A stretch of DNA of 64,000 nucleotides. Origin: Neelides folsomi. Taxonomy: Eukaryota > Arthropoda > Collembola > Neelipleona > Neelidae. Each line of letters opens with the position of its first letter. Within the stretch, counting starts at the first letter, position 1. Positions 48,901-63,900 of this stretch are shown here, piece by piece. Made by a program: the position numbers and the translations under genes. The stretch covers positions 248,001 through 312,000 of the forward strand of contig JAQGBZ010000022.1 in NCBI GenBank assembly GCA_034687125.1. Reading direction: 5' to 3'. Below the pieces are notes generated by a model, which did not search any database, was not told the DNA's origin, and saw only the letters and a list, made by a program, of their open reading frames with translations.

Positions 48901-51900
48901 TAATCGATTCTGCTTGTTGGGGTATTTTCTTTTCTTTTGAGTCAAATTGTAAATCTGAATTAGATTTAACATCCTCGATTAAAGGTTCATCAGGTACTGT
49001 TGAAACAAGTTCAGGTTTGAGTTCAGGAATGGAAATTTCTTCACTTCCTGGCCGGGGCTTTTCAAACTTTCCCTTTCTCTGCCAAGGAAGCAATTTTTCA
49101 GTCTTTTCTTCAGGTTTTTGTTTACCTGAGGTTAATGGAATATTCGAATCTTCTTGAATTGAAGAAACTTTTGGTTTTTCTTCCAGCTGTAAAGGAATTT
49201 CTTCATCTATATCTATTATATCAAGTTCAATGGTTGATTCTTCATTAGGCTTCACATCAGTTTTCTTAGGGATTTTCTTCTTGTGTAACGTTGATGTTTT
49301 GTCTTTATCTTCAATTCCTTTGGATAAAGGAGATTCAATTAATTGGTCTAATTTCTCCTCTATTTGAGCCTTTTCAGTTTCAATCTTCACACCTTTTTTC
49401 TTTCTGATCCAAACCGGGACATTCTCATCAATTTTTTCTTCAATAACTTCATCGACTTTTAAGATTGAAACGTCTTCTTTCATTTCAGATACTTCAATTC
49501 CTTTTAAAACTTCTTTTATTTCTTCAATTGGTTTCTTGACAACCTTTTTCTTACCCCAGCGGGTTGCATTTTCAATTGATTTACTTTCTTCCAATTCGAC
49601 AGGCTGAGCATCTTTGGGTTTTTTATCTTGAGATTTAGTTTCGACTATAGGTTTTTTCTTTATTTGAATTTTCATTTTATCATTCGTCTCAATTTGTCCA
49701 TCAATTGAGACAATTGTTTGATCTTCAATTTCAGTTATTATTCCTTCAGGTTTCTCAGTACTTGCTTCTCGGACTTTGGCCTTTTCCACTTCTTGAGCAA
49801 TTTTGGAAGCCGCTTTCTTTTTGAGCCATGAGGGTTTGGGAACTTCTTTGACCTCTTCAGTTGGCTTAATGTCTTTCTTCCTTATCCACATAGGTGCCTT
49901 TTCTTCTACAGCTTTCTCGTTAGAAATTGGTTCTGCCTTTGGACCAGCTTTCTTTTTCCGCATCCAAATAGGAACATTTTCATCAACATTTTCTTCAATC
50001 TTTTGATCAACATTTAAAAGTTTGGAGTCATCGACCGATTCATAACTTTCTTTTCCCCTTTTCTCTAAATTCTTCCTATTTTCATCGACTGATTGAGATA
50101 GTGCCAATAATGTTAAATCCTCTGACTCAGCCCATCGATTCCTCCCTTGAGTCATTGAGGTCAAGGCCAATTCGGAATCAGTATTCCCATTTTGTGCATA
50201 TCCATGTGTTTCCATCTCTTCTGTGATCCTTTGCTCGAGGCGTGAAAGATGAGCATCTCCGGTGCTAATTGATTGTTGGTTAAGTCCTTTTTTTGCTAAT
50301 TGCGCTAATGGCTGTTTTCCCGTTTGCGGCAAAAGCTTGGTTCGCTCTGAAAGTAAAGCAGAGAGAAGAAATATAAATAGAGCCCATCACCAAAGAAGAA
50401 TGTCTGTTATAAATAGAGGGATGCCGTAAGTGTTGTAATAATGAGGCAAGCGGGTGAGGAAGGGGGAAGTTGGAGGAAGAGAGGTCCATGCGCAAAGCTT
50501 GAACTTGTTAGAGAGAGAAACTCAAGTCAGTCAGGCAGTCGCCGCATTCACCTGGCAAACTTGGCCCGAATCGGGACCAAGTCAAGTGCGGTCTCTGTTC
50601 TCTCTTTCCCAAGACCTTCTTTCTAATTTTCTAAGCGGGTGCCTCGTCCTCGGTTTACAAATTGCTTTTTAACTTATGTTGACAGCTGCATCTAGCCTCC
50701 CGTTTAAACTAAATGGTGATTTATTGTTTATGAGTAATGCATCCCTCAAATGGAAATCCTGAGTGGAGAAGACGACCATCGACTCATCCTACTCAAAAGT
50801 GTGTCTTGTTTCCCTAAAAGGCCCCACTAGTCAAATTCTCCTCTTGGCATGAAATCAACTGGTTATGAGTTCTCACTTATGTTCCCTCAATTCATTACTT
50901 GCTAAAAGTGTACCTATCCATTAACTAAATATTCCGAATGTTTTTTTAAAGAGAAACTAGCTAAATAGGATTGATATGATGGTATTTATGTACATACTAA
51001 AGTATCTTCTTATATTTATGTAATGTGTTCATGAAGGAGTTTGTGTCAATGTGTTGTATGTGCGTTTCCTGCATAAGAACTAATATATAATTTCTTCTAA
51101 CACTATGTTATATTTCCAATATGCTCCTCTATCCAAGAAAAATACTCCTCAAAAATAAAGTTGCCAAAAGCCTAAAGAAATGAATGAAAGTAATAAAACT
51201 TGGGAGGATTAAGAGAATCAACAAACGGGAATTCTTTTTTTAATTTTATTAATTCTTATAACCGCCACCAATAGACGACAGAAGATTTTAGCATATAAAT
51301 ACTTATATAGTTCATATATATAGTACTCGATTGCAAGCTAACAATTGAATAGAAAGCTTTGAAAAGCGTGATAAAATGAAAATGTAATAGAGAGAGATAT
51401 ACGAAACTTCACTTATTGACATTAGAGCAAAGAGGTGAAGAGTCGTTGGAAAGTCTTCTAATTTTAAGGCTCTCCTGGAGGGACTCCAACAGAGATTCAT
51501 CAAGTGGGGAAGAGGTGGAGGAGAAAAAAGCAGAAAAAAGGAATAGTAAATACTATTTAGATATACTGAGTAATTTACAGAACAGACTCCTTCTGGATCC
51601 AATCCAATCTTCACATATATCTTATTAATAGTATTTTTAAGCTTATATATTTAACGCTTGCTGATTTGACTTAAGTGTCGGAAGCTATGCTCTACAGAGC
51701 TCATCCCCATTGTCCTCAACTCAACTCAACGTAGTCATGAGTCAATCCTTACTTTTGACAGTGAGGAGTGCTGTCGTCTCCGCCTGCCCAGCGCTGTTCG
51801 TCGCCCGGCAGCTGAAATGGCCCGAGTCTTCCTCATATGTTGTTTTTATGAGAAGCACGGCGTGTGGGCCTTCTTGAAGCATCTACACCAAATTACAACA

Positions 51901-54900
51901 TCACTCTCGGCTCTTTTTATCATTTCATGCTAGAAAAATAGAATAACGAACAAGCATTTGGCAGTTGTCCTCTCCCAAAGTTCTCATTTTTGCTCATTTA
52001 CTTTCAACATGAAGTATTTTTAGCAAAGGCCTTTTACTTTATTTTTTAAAAGAATTTAAAATTCTTAAAAAAATAAAAGAATTGCCTCGTGATTGGACAT
52101 AAAATAGTAATAATACAGAGTAATTGGCAATTTGTTGAAGTGTAGAACGGTTCATAGAATTTATTTTATAATCACGGAGAGGATGGGCTTGTGAGAGCTG
52201 CCAAATTCTTTCCGGCTTCAAATGAATTCCTTACCGCGAAGTCCTCTGATTTCGGGATGAGAGCTCCTTCTCGGAACCACTCAATCTTCGGTGTCGGCTT
52301 TCCTTCAACCGTCGTTCGAAATTGCGCTGGCTCTCCTTCGTCAACAGTAACATCAACCATTTTTGTCAACGTTGGGGACTTTTCATCCGACTTTTGGGCT
52401 ATAGAGTTAAACGATTTTAGTTTAAAGAGTTTAGTCTCATGTTTATAAGCATTTGCTATTGTTTATATATTAACTATTGTAATGCATGTAAGTTTATCTA
52501 AATAAGTATTAAATGTCTTTTTACCTTCAACAATCATCTTGGCAGATGTCATTACAGTTCCATTGTTATTCTGTCCAGTACATGTGTAAGTTCCCTCATC
52601 CTCTGGGAACACTTGGCTGAATTTGAGAACTTCGTGTTCAAGCTCCGTTACGGTTTTCACGTACTTTGATTGTTTTAAAGGCTTGCCGTTCTTCATCCAT
52701 TTAACAGCAGGAGCTTTTTATTATAAAAACATACAGAAGGTTAAAATAAATAGATGCGTAAGGGCTGTTAGACGATTTTTACAAATAGCCTTCTTCTATT
52801 ATTTTATATCTTCATGATAAGATTATAAAGTAAATATGGCTATAAGTATGAAATTACCAGGTCTTCCTTCAATTCTGCATTTAAACGAAGTTCCTGCACC
52901 CTCAGTGACTTTTATATCTCTGAGAGGTTCAACGACGCAAGGGTTTTCTGACGATTCTTTGTTTTTCATTTGATCGGACTCAATTTGGGCTTCGGCTTCA
53001 CAACGAGCTTCTCCCGAGTTGTTAATTGCAACACATTCGTATTTCCCGGCATCGTCGGGAACGGCTTTGTTAATTATCAAATTGTATGTCTCTTGTGCGG
53101 ATGTGATCGTCATACGGGCGCTGGCATTGAGCTTATTCCCATTCTGACATTCCATAATTGAAATTAATGTTCATTGGGACATAAATAAATCAAAATCCAA
53201 TTTACAACTCGATAATTTATGTACCTTTAAAAAGTAAACTTCCATGGGCTTCGTTCCAGATACTTTGCAGCTGAGTTTGATGGCTCCTCCTTGCTTGAAC
53301 TTAAGGTCTTGGATCGTCTGTGTAAAGTTCGGAGGAACGGCACCTGACCGTGATTTTTTCTCTTCCACAACAAGATTGGCAGAGCATTTTGCTTTTCCCC
53401 CACGGTTCTCAGCAGTTGCAGAAAAGATTCCACTATCCTCAAGGAAGACCTATGTATTTAATTTAAGATTGAAGAAAAAATTAATTTGAGACGATTGCAA
53501 AATTGTGGTTATTTTTATATTCAAAGTGTATAGATCTGCTTTAAGACACATACCTCACGGATATTCAAAATAGATTTTCCACTAAATGTGTGGATTTGAA
53601 AGTCTGGAGAATCCGTAATGAGAAAATCTTCTCGGTACCAGTTAATGGTCGGCATTGGTTCTCCCTCGTATTCAACTTCAAAGCGCCCCTGTTCTTTTTC
53701 AAAGACTCGGCAGGGCTGAATTTTCTTTGTGAAAAATGGCGGTTTGGCGGGCTTTTGCATTTGATCTTTCGCGACTATCTTTTCAATTGTCTTGGCTTTG
53801 TGCTCGATCTCGGATGTTTCGGTCGCTGTTATTTTCCGAGTGATTTCAACATCATCCTTTGTCTAATTAAAAAATAAGATTAATATGTGTGCATGCTCCA
53901 TGTATGTAATTTAACAGAATTAAAAATTGTATAAATTGGCTCACCTCCTTTTGGACTTGTTTCTGCACATTGACGTGCTTTTCCTTTCCAAATAAGCCTG
54001 TCTCACTAGGAGTAAGGACTTTTTGTTCGGAAATATTAGTAACACGATTCTCGGAAACTTTTGTTAATTCTTTTTTCTCATCGCTAAATTAAAAATTAAA
54101 CAAATTAATAAATTATTTTAAATAGGTTTTTATATTATGTGTATTTTAAATTGCAGTCTCAAAAATGGTATAATTATCTCACCGCCAATCCGTCTCTTTC
54201 TTTTCTTCTTTCTCAACATTCGACTTGTTGAATACATTTGAAATTTGATTCGATTTGATGCCTTTTGTAACTTTAATAATTTCCGCCTTAGCAGTTTCAT
54301 CTTGTTGATCAACTTGTTTCATATATTCATCAGCCATTTTGGTGGCCATTGACTTTTTCTCTCCAGATAATTGCATTTGCCGACTTTGCTCTCTTATTTT
54401 TTGTTCCCTGAGGATTTGTGATTCCTCGAGCTGAAATAGAAGTTTGGCAATTGCCAAATCAAGTAAGGGTTATAAATAAACGGAGTAGAGATACTCACCT
54501 CGCGAATCTTTGAGTGAAACTCTTCACCTTTCTTGGTCTTATCCTGCCATTCCGGAGACTCCTGGTCAGCCTTACCTCCTTTGACCATCTCAACGGGCCG
54601 AAGATGGGCTTGAAGTAAGGCTTTCTCTTCATCACCCTCTTTCGACTCAAGGTCATACCAGGCTAAATTTCCATTAAAGAGACAAAGGACACAGGGGTTT
54701 TGTTATTTAAGACAAATACAGAACAATACGAAGGAGAGTCAGTTAGTCCGACGAATATATTTTGTATCATTGGATATTTAATAATTGTATTCTTACGCCT
54801 CGGTGCATTCTTCAGCACTCCCCTGTAGTCTTCGTGTTTGTTGAGGACCCGGAGCTCCGTCGAGGCGTAGGCCTCCCCGAGAGCATTCTTCGCAACGATC

Positions 54901-57900
54901 TCAACTTTTCCGTGATCATATTGCCTTGTTTTTGGAATGTCTAATTGCCACATTCCATCATAGGTAAGTTTGTATCGGGAACCCTAGTTTAACCAAGACA
55001 TTAATCTTTTGTTTTAAATTACAATTTTAATTCATTTTTAAGCAATTGAGAGATTAAGACAGTTTGCTGTTTACAAATACTAAAAGAATGTTGATAAACC
55101 ATTTTTCCTTTATTTTTAAACCTGATCCAATGGATAATTATAGAATGAAATAAGCGTAATGTGTGAATAAAATTCCATACATTCATCACAGTCCTTCCAT
55201 TGACAATCCAAAGAACTCTTGGGCGTGGGAATCCAGTCACACGACAGACGAATCTGGCCCATTCTCCTTCAAACACTTCTGCTGGCTCGGGTTTTGTAAC
55301 AAAAACTGGGGCTTCTCGCTGTCTCTCTGTCTCGACGTTGGTATCATGTTTGACCCAGCTCGCCTCCATTTGTCGAATCTTCTCAATGCTTTCCATTCCT
55401 TTGGGAAGTTGGGTTTCATAAATAATGCCTGGATTTCCAGATGTTTTGATGATAGCCTTCGTCTCGTCCGTTCCATAAAGATTCGTGGCACGGCAGACAT
55501 ATTCTCCCGAGTCTTCGGGATAAACCCATGCAAAGTTCATTGCAACATAGCCAAAGTCATAGATGGGCGTGAAGCGGTTTTCTAGTGAGATAAAAATCAT
55601 CAATTACTTTGCCTTATAAAAGAATCAAATTGTGGATAGGAGTGAAGCTAAGCAATTATTTTCCGCCCACAGAAATGATAAACATGGCTAAATGAATTGG
55701 TGTCATACTGTGAGTCAGAGGTTTCCCATCTTTGAACCATTCGACTTTCATGTTCGGATCTCCAACTGGAGCCAATTGGCACTCAAACTTTGTTCCTTCC
55801 ATCTCTTTGAGTTCTAATTGAGATTTAATCTGCGTGACAAATCTTGGAGGCTGTTTCTTCTCAGAATCGTAAATGTCTTCTTCCGTGAGGAAAACCTCAG
55901 ACGTGTACTTTTTAATGGCAGCTTCCATTTGAATAAGAGTCTCTTGCTTCATCCCCTTTGGCATTTGGTTTTGAAGGAGAATTGAAGGAAGTTCTGTAGG
56001 GATTTTTTAAGGAATTAATTACTTTGCTTTAAAAGTTATAAAATCTTACTTTTGCAACTGAGGCTGGCTTTTGTAACATCTTGGCCTATTTCATTAATAG
56101 CACGGCACTCATAAACTCCACCGTCTTCCGGATATGTGTAGAGAATGTCAAGGCTGACAAATCCAAAATCGTAAATGGTTCGGAACCGATGTCCCTGGGT
56201 GAGTTGTTTCCCATCCTTAAACCACTCTACTTTCATCGAAGAGTCATTTTTGGGTTCAACGGTGCATTCGAAATGGGCAGATTCTCCCTCGGTTAAAGTT
56301 ATGTTACTAACCTGTTGACAAATTAATTATCGTTAAAGTTAATTATTTCAATGCTTTATTATGTAAAGTTATTTATTCATGCACTTACTGTTTTGGTGAA
56401 TTTGGGAGGTTGTGAGACTTTCACATCTTCAAGGGTTTCTCTCACCATTCCTCTTTCCAATTCGCTGAGTTTCTGAGCATCGATATTTCCCTTAGATTGT
56501 GCCTCTCTTTTCCCTTTTACTAATAATTTTGCTCTAGTGGTGGCGAATCCCCATTTATTCACAGCTCGACAGAGATATTCTCCAGCATCTCTTGCAAATG
56601 TCCAGTCAAGGTCGAGGCTCACAAATCCAAAGTCATCAGATGTATGAAGTCTTGAACCTGTGACTAAAGGCTTTCCATTGAAATACCATTCAATTCTCAT
56701 TGAAGAGTCCCCAACGGGTTCAACCCGGCAATCAAAATGAGCTGGGGTGGATTCAACAATTTCCAGATCATTCATCTCCTTGATGAATTTGGGAACATTT
56801 GGCGTCTCTTCAAGTTCGAGTTGTTCTTCTCTTTTGTAAAGATTTTCCTCAAGATTTCTAATGGCTTCCGTTCCGCTCTTGAATTGGCTTGGAAGTTGAG
56901 GCTCGAGAATAATTCCTTGTTTTGATTTCACTTGAAGTTTGCAAGTGACTTCGCTGTTTCCATGTTTATTCGTTGCTTTGCATGTGTACAACCCAGAATC
57001 TCTTTGATATACGTTTCCAATTTCCAAAATGACAAATCCAAAATCGGAAATGAATTTCGTACGACTAGCATTTGTAATTGACTTTCCATTGTGGAACCAT
57101 TCAATGATCATTGAAGAGTCGTTTGGTGGACTGAGGCGAGATTCAAAATGAGCCAGTGAATTCTCATTAAGGATTAAATCTTGAGGTTGGGTCAAAGTTG
57201 GAGGTTTTCCCTCGCCCTCAGCTTCTGAAATAGTGGACTTGGCATCGTCATCCATTCCGTATCCTTCAAGCTTTGCAATTTTATCCATAGCATTTTGTCC
57301 GACACATGTGTTGATGAATGATCTTTTCCCATGGCAGACAAGCTGGCCCTTTGTCACCGCTTCACCATATTTGTTGTAAGCACGACACGTGTACTCGCCG
57401 GAATCTGACTCATATGCAGAAGTGATTTCAAGAATAACAAAACCGAAATCGTGGAAGTTCCTGAATCTCGAACCTTGGCGAAGAGGTTTGCCGTTGAAAT
57501 ACCACTCGACCTATTGAAACATCAATATTTATTTTATTTTTAAGCAAGGATGATGAATAGCTCAAAAGAATGACAGTCAATCTTTCATTATAGGATCATG
57601 ACAGAATAATTTGTGCTTACGCGAAGATCAGAATCATCGCTTGGTTCTAATTTAGCTTCGAAATGGACGTTTTCACCCTCTCTCAAATCCTCAACGTTGT
57701 TGAGAGGCTGAGTAAATACAGGGGGTCTTCCTTTTTTCTCTTTTACGTCAACCTTCTTGTGTCGCCATAAGGCATCTTCCAAGTTTTGAATTTTTTCAAG
57801 TCCTCCCATCATCGACTAAACATAAAAACCAATTGTATTAAATAAAGAATGCAAATTAAAGTTTGATTAACTTCTTAAATTATAATTTTTGATTGTATTT

Positions 57901-60900
57901 AAAGAGTAAATTTTATTTGTACTTTTGGAATTTGAGGATCTAAAATGAGACCAGGCTTAGGTGAACATTTGAGCGACCCCCTTGTAACGTCACTTCCAAG
58001 GGCATTTTCAGCTCTACATTCAATAACACCCGAATCTTCTTCATAGCAGTACAAGATGTCGAGAATCACAATTCCAAAATCATGAAAAGTTCTGAATTTG
58101 TGTCCATTTCTCAATTCAACTCCATTCAAATACCATTTGACCTATTAGGAATTAAGAAATTATTATATTACAATATAAGTATTAGTATAAATTAATGAGC
58201 TACATAAAAGCAAAAATTAGCATTATTTATTACCGTCATTTCAGGATCAAAAACGGGTGTCAATTTAGCTTCAAAATGAGCTGACTGAGATTCTCCAAGG
58301 ACCAAATCAGGAATTTGTGTAATAAAATGAGGAGGCTCTTTTGCTAAGCTTGCATTCGTATCAGGCTTTTCTTTATTGAAGGATTCCAACTCCAAAATTC
58401 TTGCATACGCGTCAGGGTTAAGAGTATCATAATGGACCCGTCTGGTTTTATCAACTGAATTGAGAATCGCTTTTGTGACATCATACCCGTATCTAAAAAG
58501 AATTATAATATTATATCTTACATCCAAATATAATGAATAAATATTATTTTTATATTCATCATAACACCTATAATGAAAATTAGTTAATTATATCCTTGTT
58601 AATGTTTACTTGTTGCTGGCTTTGCAGAGATATTCTCCAATGTCCATTTGTTGAACAGAAGAAATATCAAGAACGACGAAACCAAAATCGTAAATTGATT
58701 TGATTCTGTTGGCTGGCATGAGTGGCTTTCCATTGTGGAACCATTCGACCTTCATATCTGGATCTCCAATGGGGATCAAATGAGCTTCAAAATGAGCCGA
58801 ATCTCCATCAACCAAATCAAGGTTTTGAATTGGTGAAGTGAATTTGGGCTTCATTCCAGTCGTTCCATCCATAATGTTAAGTTCAACGTCAATGGCGTCA
58901 GTTCCATATTTGTTTCTAGCGGTGCATTTGTACTTTCCAATATCAGACTTCTTTACATCTTGAATCTCAAGAACGACCATTCCAAAAGCGTGAACAGTTC
59001 TGATTCTTGAGCCTAAAATTTTTTTAAATATATTAAATTTATAAATTTTTATTCATATTTTTAGGATTGTTAATTTTTAAAATGTTAATTTTTAAAATGC
59101 TAATTTTTGTTTATTAATTGAAATAATGAAATAATAATTTTACCTGCTTCCAAAGGTTTTCCATTGAATTGCCATTCAACTTTAAGATTTTCATCTCCAA
59201 TTGGAATAAGGCTGGCTTCAAAATGTGCGAGATCGCCTTCTTTCATGTCTTGCAAATTTTGGAACTATCCAAAAATACATTAGAATTAAACTCAACGTTT
59301 CTTTATAATGTTATTTAGATTATCGTCTTTAACTTAACATTAATGGCTTTATTGTTAAAGTACCTTCGAAGTGAACTTGGGTGGAATTCCTTCATCTTTC
59401 TTTGTTGGTTTCTTTGAAGAGTCTGGTTTGTGCTCAAGCTTTTCAATGGCTTCCAACCCTTCAAGTCCTTTAGGATGCTGGGTAGAGAAAACGAGATTTT
59501 CCTTCCCTTCAATTTGAACGGTGCAAGAAGTGAAAGCTTCTCCGTAGAAATTGTAGCAACGACATGTGAATAACCCTTGATCCCTGACTTCAACGTTGTC
59601 CAAATTCAAAGTAACAAACCCAAAATCGAAATTGGGTTTATAACGCGTTCCTTCAACAAGAGGTTTTCCGTTGAAGAACCATTCGATTTTCAAATTAGGA
59701 TCTTCCTTCGGCTCAGCTCGACAATTAAAGTTAATTGGTTCATGCTCTTGCATATGAAATTCTGGCTTCAATGGTTCAGAGAAATAAGGTTTTTGGAACA
59801 TTGGCTCCGGTGTCATTTCTTTAGCCTTTGTCTGCTTAGCCATCAATTCCTGTTCGGTCAAATTAATTGCTTGAAGGCCAACTTCACCTTTAGGATGAAG
59901 TGTTGTGACCAAATCTCCTTTCACATCAACTTTGAGAGTTCCACTAGTTGTCGCCGATCCTCGTTTTGATTTTGCTTTACAAGTAACAATTCCTGAGTCG
60001 GTCACTTGACTTCCTTTAACATCAAGAGTGCAGAGCCCGAATTGGTAATTTGTCTGGAAGCGAGTAGCTGAAATTAGTCGGTTGTTCAAAGACCATTCAA
60101 TGAGCATTGTTGGATCTCCCTTGGGTTCAACTCTGCATTCAAAATGCGCTGGTTCTCCTTCCCAACATTGGAAGTTGTTCAAATGACTAATGAACATTGG
60201 CTGAGCATAAGAAGGTTCTTCTTGTGCAGCCTCAGACACTTTCGGAGCTTCAAGATCCCTAATTTTGTCAAGGGTCTCTGGTCTTCCTTGGGCGTCCAAC
60301 CATGGCTTTCCTTCAATATGAACAGTGCAAGTTGTGCTGGCCTGTCCGTGATTATTTGTGGCTTTGCAGACATAAATTCCGCTATCGTCGGGTCGAAGAT
60401 GGTTGATGTCCAAAGTGACAAGACCGAAATCAAAAGTTGTTCTGATCCTTGTTCCGCTCATGAGATTCACTCCATTTTTGAACCATTCAATTCTCAAATT
60501 GGGATCTGCCTTAGGCTCAACGAAAGCTTCCAAATGAAGATTCATTCCTTCATTTTTGGTTGCATTTTCAAGTTGTTTTGTGAAATATGGAGGAGCAAAT
60601 TGAAGTTCAAGGGGTGAAAGCTCTGTGGGAAGTTGAGATTCAAGTTGTTGGACTTTCTCCCAGCTTTTCTCATTCATTGGAGTTGATTCAATGGAGCCCA
60701 AAGGTTTGACCTTAAGAGGAGCAGATGTCACAGCTTCTCCAGCCTTATTCCTAACAAGGCACATGTAAACTCCGGCGTCTTGAAGAATGCTCTTATTGAT
60801 GTCAAGAGTGACAAGACCAAAGTCTGAAGTATGCTTAAACCTTGAACCCATTTTGAGTTCAACTCCATTGCAGAACCATTCATAAGTTAAATTGGAGTCC

Positions 60901-63900
60901 CCAACGGGAATCACACGACATTCAAAATGAGCACTTTGACCCTCAAATATTTCTCCAGGTCCGGTGAGACTGGCGGTGAAAACTGGTTTTTCATAAGGTT
61001 TATCCATTTGCTCGGGCATTTTTTGTTGCTTATTTTCCAACTGCTTGATTTTCTCCAACCCTTCTGGATGGTGAGAATCGGAAATGATTCTTGGGCCAGT
61101 GGATTTAAGTTTAAGACTTGCCGTTGTAACAGCTTCTCCAAGTTCATTTTTAGCTCTGCAGATGTAAACGCCTTGATCTTCTGGTCTAGCTTGATTGATA
61201 TCAAGAGCGACATAGCCAAAATCATGAGTGTATCTAATTCTTGAAGCGTCTTTCAAAACTTCTCCGTCCTTCATCCATTCAACTGACAATTTTGTATCTC
61301 CAACTGGAATAAGTCTTCCTTCAAAATGAACAATTTCATTTTCATTTACTTCGAGGTTGCTCAGTGGTTGAGTGAAAACTGGCCGTTGAAAAGTTTTAAT
61401 TTCCTCTTCCTTGAGCTCAATTTGTCTGTTTTCAAGAATCATGATCTTCTGAAGAGATTCTTCCTTAATTGCAGCTGCTTTAATATTGCCTTCGGTCATT
61501 ACTTTAAGTTCAATTGAGCTTTCTGCGAATCCCATGGAGTTTTCTGCTCTTACAACATAAACCCCTTCATCTTCTTTCACTACGTCTTTAATGTCAAGAG
61601 CCACATAACCAAAATCATGAGTCGTGTGGAATCTGTTTCCTTCCTTCAATGGTTTCCCATTATGGGTCCATTTCAATTTCATCGTTTCATCCCTCACAGG
61701 TGTGATGCGACATTCAACATGAGAAATCCCAGATTCTTTCACAACAGTTGTTCCTTTCAATGGAGTAAGTGTTGGTGGTTCCCTTTTCATATCTTCAATT
61801 TCTTGTTCTCGGATCGGAGTTGATTCAAGATGACGGATCTTTTGAAGAGAGTCGGGATGAGCCGTTTGGAGATCAAGAGCTTGTTTCTCTGCGACTTTGA
61901 GATTGCACGAGTTGATTGCTTCTCCAACCTTATTCCTTGCTCTGCAACTGTAAACTCCAGAGTCTTCAGCATAGGCATACAAAACGTCAAGAGCCACATA
62001 TCCGAAATCGTGGGTTGTTCTGAATCTATGCCCTGTTTTTAATGGAGCTCCATTCACAAACCAATCAACGGTCAAGTTGGCATCATTTACTGGAGTGAGT
62101 CGGCACTCAAAATGAGCATGGTCGGATTCTTTTAAGTTTTCAAGACTAATTTACAAATCAAATATATTAATTAAAATTCAATTGCTAAAAAAGGCAAGTA
62201 ATATAAATTAATTAAGACCTGATGAGTGGAGTTAAAAAGACCGGCTTCTCAGGGATTAATTCAATTTCAGTAAGATTCCTTTGTCTTCCATGTTCCAATG
62301 CTCTGAGCTTCTTCATCTTTTCAACGTCGAGCTCATCAAGATTTGCGACTGATTGAACGTTTACTGAGCAAGTGGTTACAGCTTCTCCGTAATCATTTTT
62401 AGCCTTGCATGTATAAGTTCCTGAGTTTTCTGGGTAGGAATAGGCGAGATCAAGGGCGACAAAGCCGAAATCATGTGTAGTTTTCAATTTATTTGCTAAA
62501 AAATATTAAAATAAATTCATAGCCAATTTAGTATTGATTAGAAGTGAAAGTTTTAGTGAAAGTAACTTACAATGAGGAATTGGAACCCCATCCTTGGACC
62601 ATTCAACCTTCATTGTTGCGTCATTCAAAGGAGTAAGGGACCCTTCCAAATGAATAGGCGATCCCTCCAAGACATTGATGTTTCTCAATGGACGTGTAAA
62701 GTTCGGTTTCTCACCAGCTTCCACAATCTCCTGCTTCACTGATGGCTTCTTATTTTCAAGAGACCGAAGTTTGGGGAGAGAGTCGGTGTAGCTCTGTGTG
62801 TTGATACCTTTCTTTCCTATTGGAGATAAATAAATTAGCTTAATCTTCAATATATAAAAAAAATTTTTAATTTAATTCTAAATTTTTAAATTCTTACCGG
62901 CAACGTTGAAGCGTACACGGCTTTCTGCCACACCTTGTCGGTTACTAGCTCTACAAACAAGTTCTCCAGAATCCTCGGGCACCAAATTCAAGATATCGAG
63001 GGCAATGAAACCGAAATCTTGAAGAGGACGGAATCTGTGGCCTGAATTATAAAGAAATTGACTTTAAGAAATTTTATTTTAATTTTTTACTAGATAAAAT
63101 AAATATATGTAAATTGAAGATTACCTACCTGCCATAAGAGCTTTTCCATTAAGGAACCATTCTAGTTTTACATCATCGTTTCCATTGTCAAGTCTTCCTT
63201 CAAAATGGGCATGAGAATTTTCCTCGTAGTTATCTTTCCCTTTAAGGTCAATAACGAATCTCGGGGCGGTTTTTGTGATATTTTCTTCCTCTCTTCTGTC
63301 AAATCTTGAAGAATCCTCAAGGTATCGGAGCTTCTCAAGTGTATCAACATTCTCGTCGTAGACGACTCCTTTAGAAATAACTTGAAGTTTAGCGGAGGTG
63401 ACGGCTTGTCCAAGTTCATTCATTGCTTTGCAAGTGTAGATTCCACTGTCTTGCCATGTGCACCATTTAAGATCGAGGCTCACGAATCCAAAATCGTTCA
63501 TTGTTGTCAAACGATTTGAAGCTTGGAGCGGGAGTCCATCTTTGAACCATTCAAGCTTGAGGCTCGAATCTCCAACTGGGATCAAACGTGCTTCGAAGTG
63601 AACAGAGTTCTGCTCGTTTCTCACAGTGTCTCGAATTGGTTGAGTGAACATTGGTGCTGAATAAATCATTTCTTGATCTGTTGGTTTAGATCTATGTCGA
63701 TTTTCAAGTGAGTGAATTTGAACAAGGCTTGATTCATTCGTTGTTGAAGTGTCAATATTGGGGGTTGAAGATCGGACAATGAATTTGGCTGAAGTGAGAG
63801 CTTCTCCAACCTTGTTATAAGCTCGGCAAACATAAACTCCTGTGTCTTCAGGGCGAGCTTGAAGAATATCCAAGCTCACATATCCAAAACTAACACCTTG

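Noticed and set aside
50441-50672. Two short + strand open frames downstream of the TATAAATAG boxes
   Set aside because: About 60-70 codons in an otherwise G/C-richer patch, no recognisable domain, distance from the boxes does not fit a start site.
51312-51640. Open frames on both strands in the intron before PEVK exon 1, including a Ser/Leu/Glu-rich frame on the - strand
   Set aside because: No acceptor gives the required phase without an early stop; one possible acceptor near 51475 would end after three codons.
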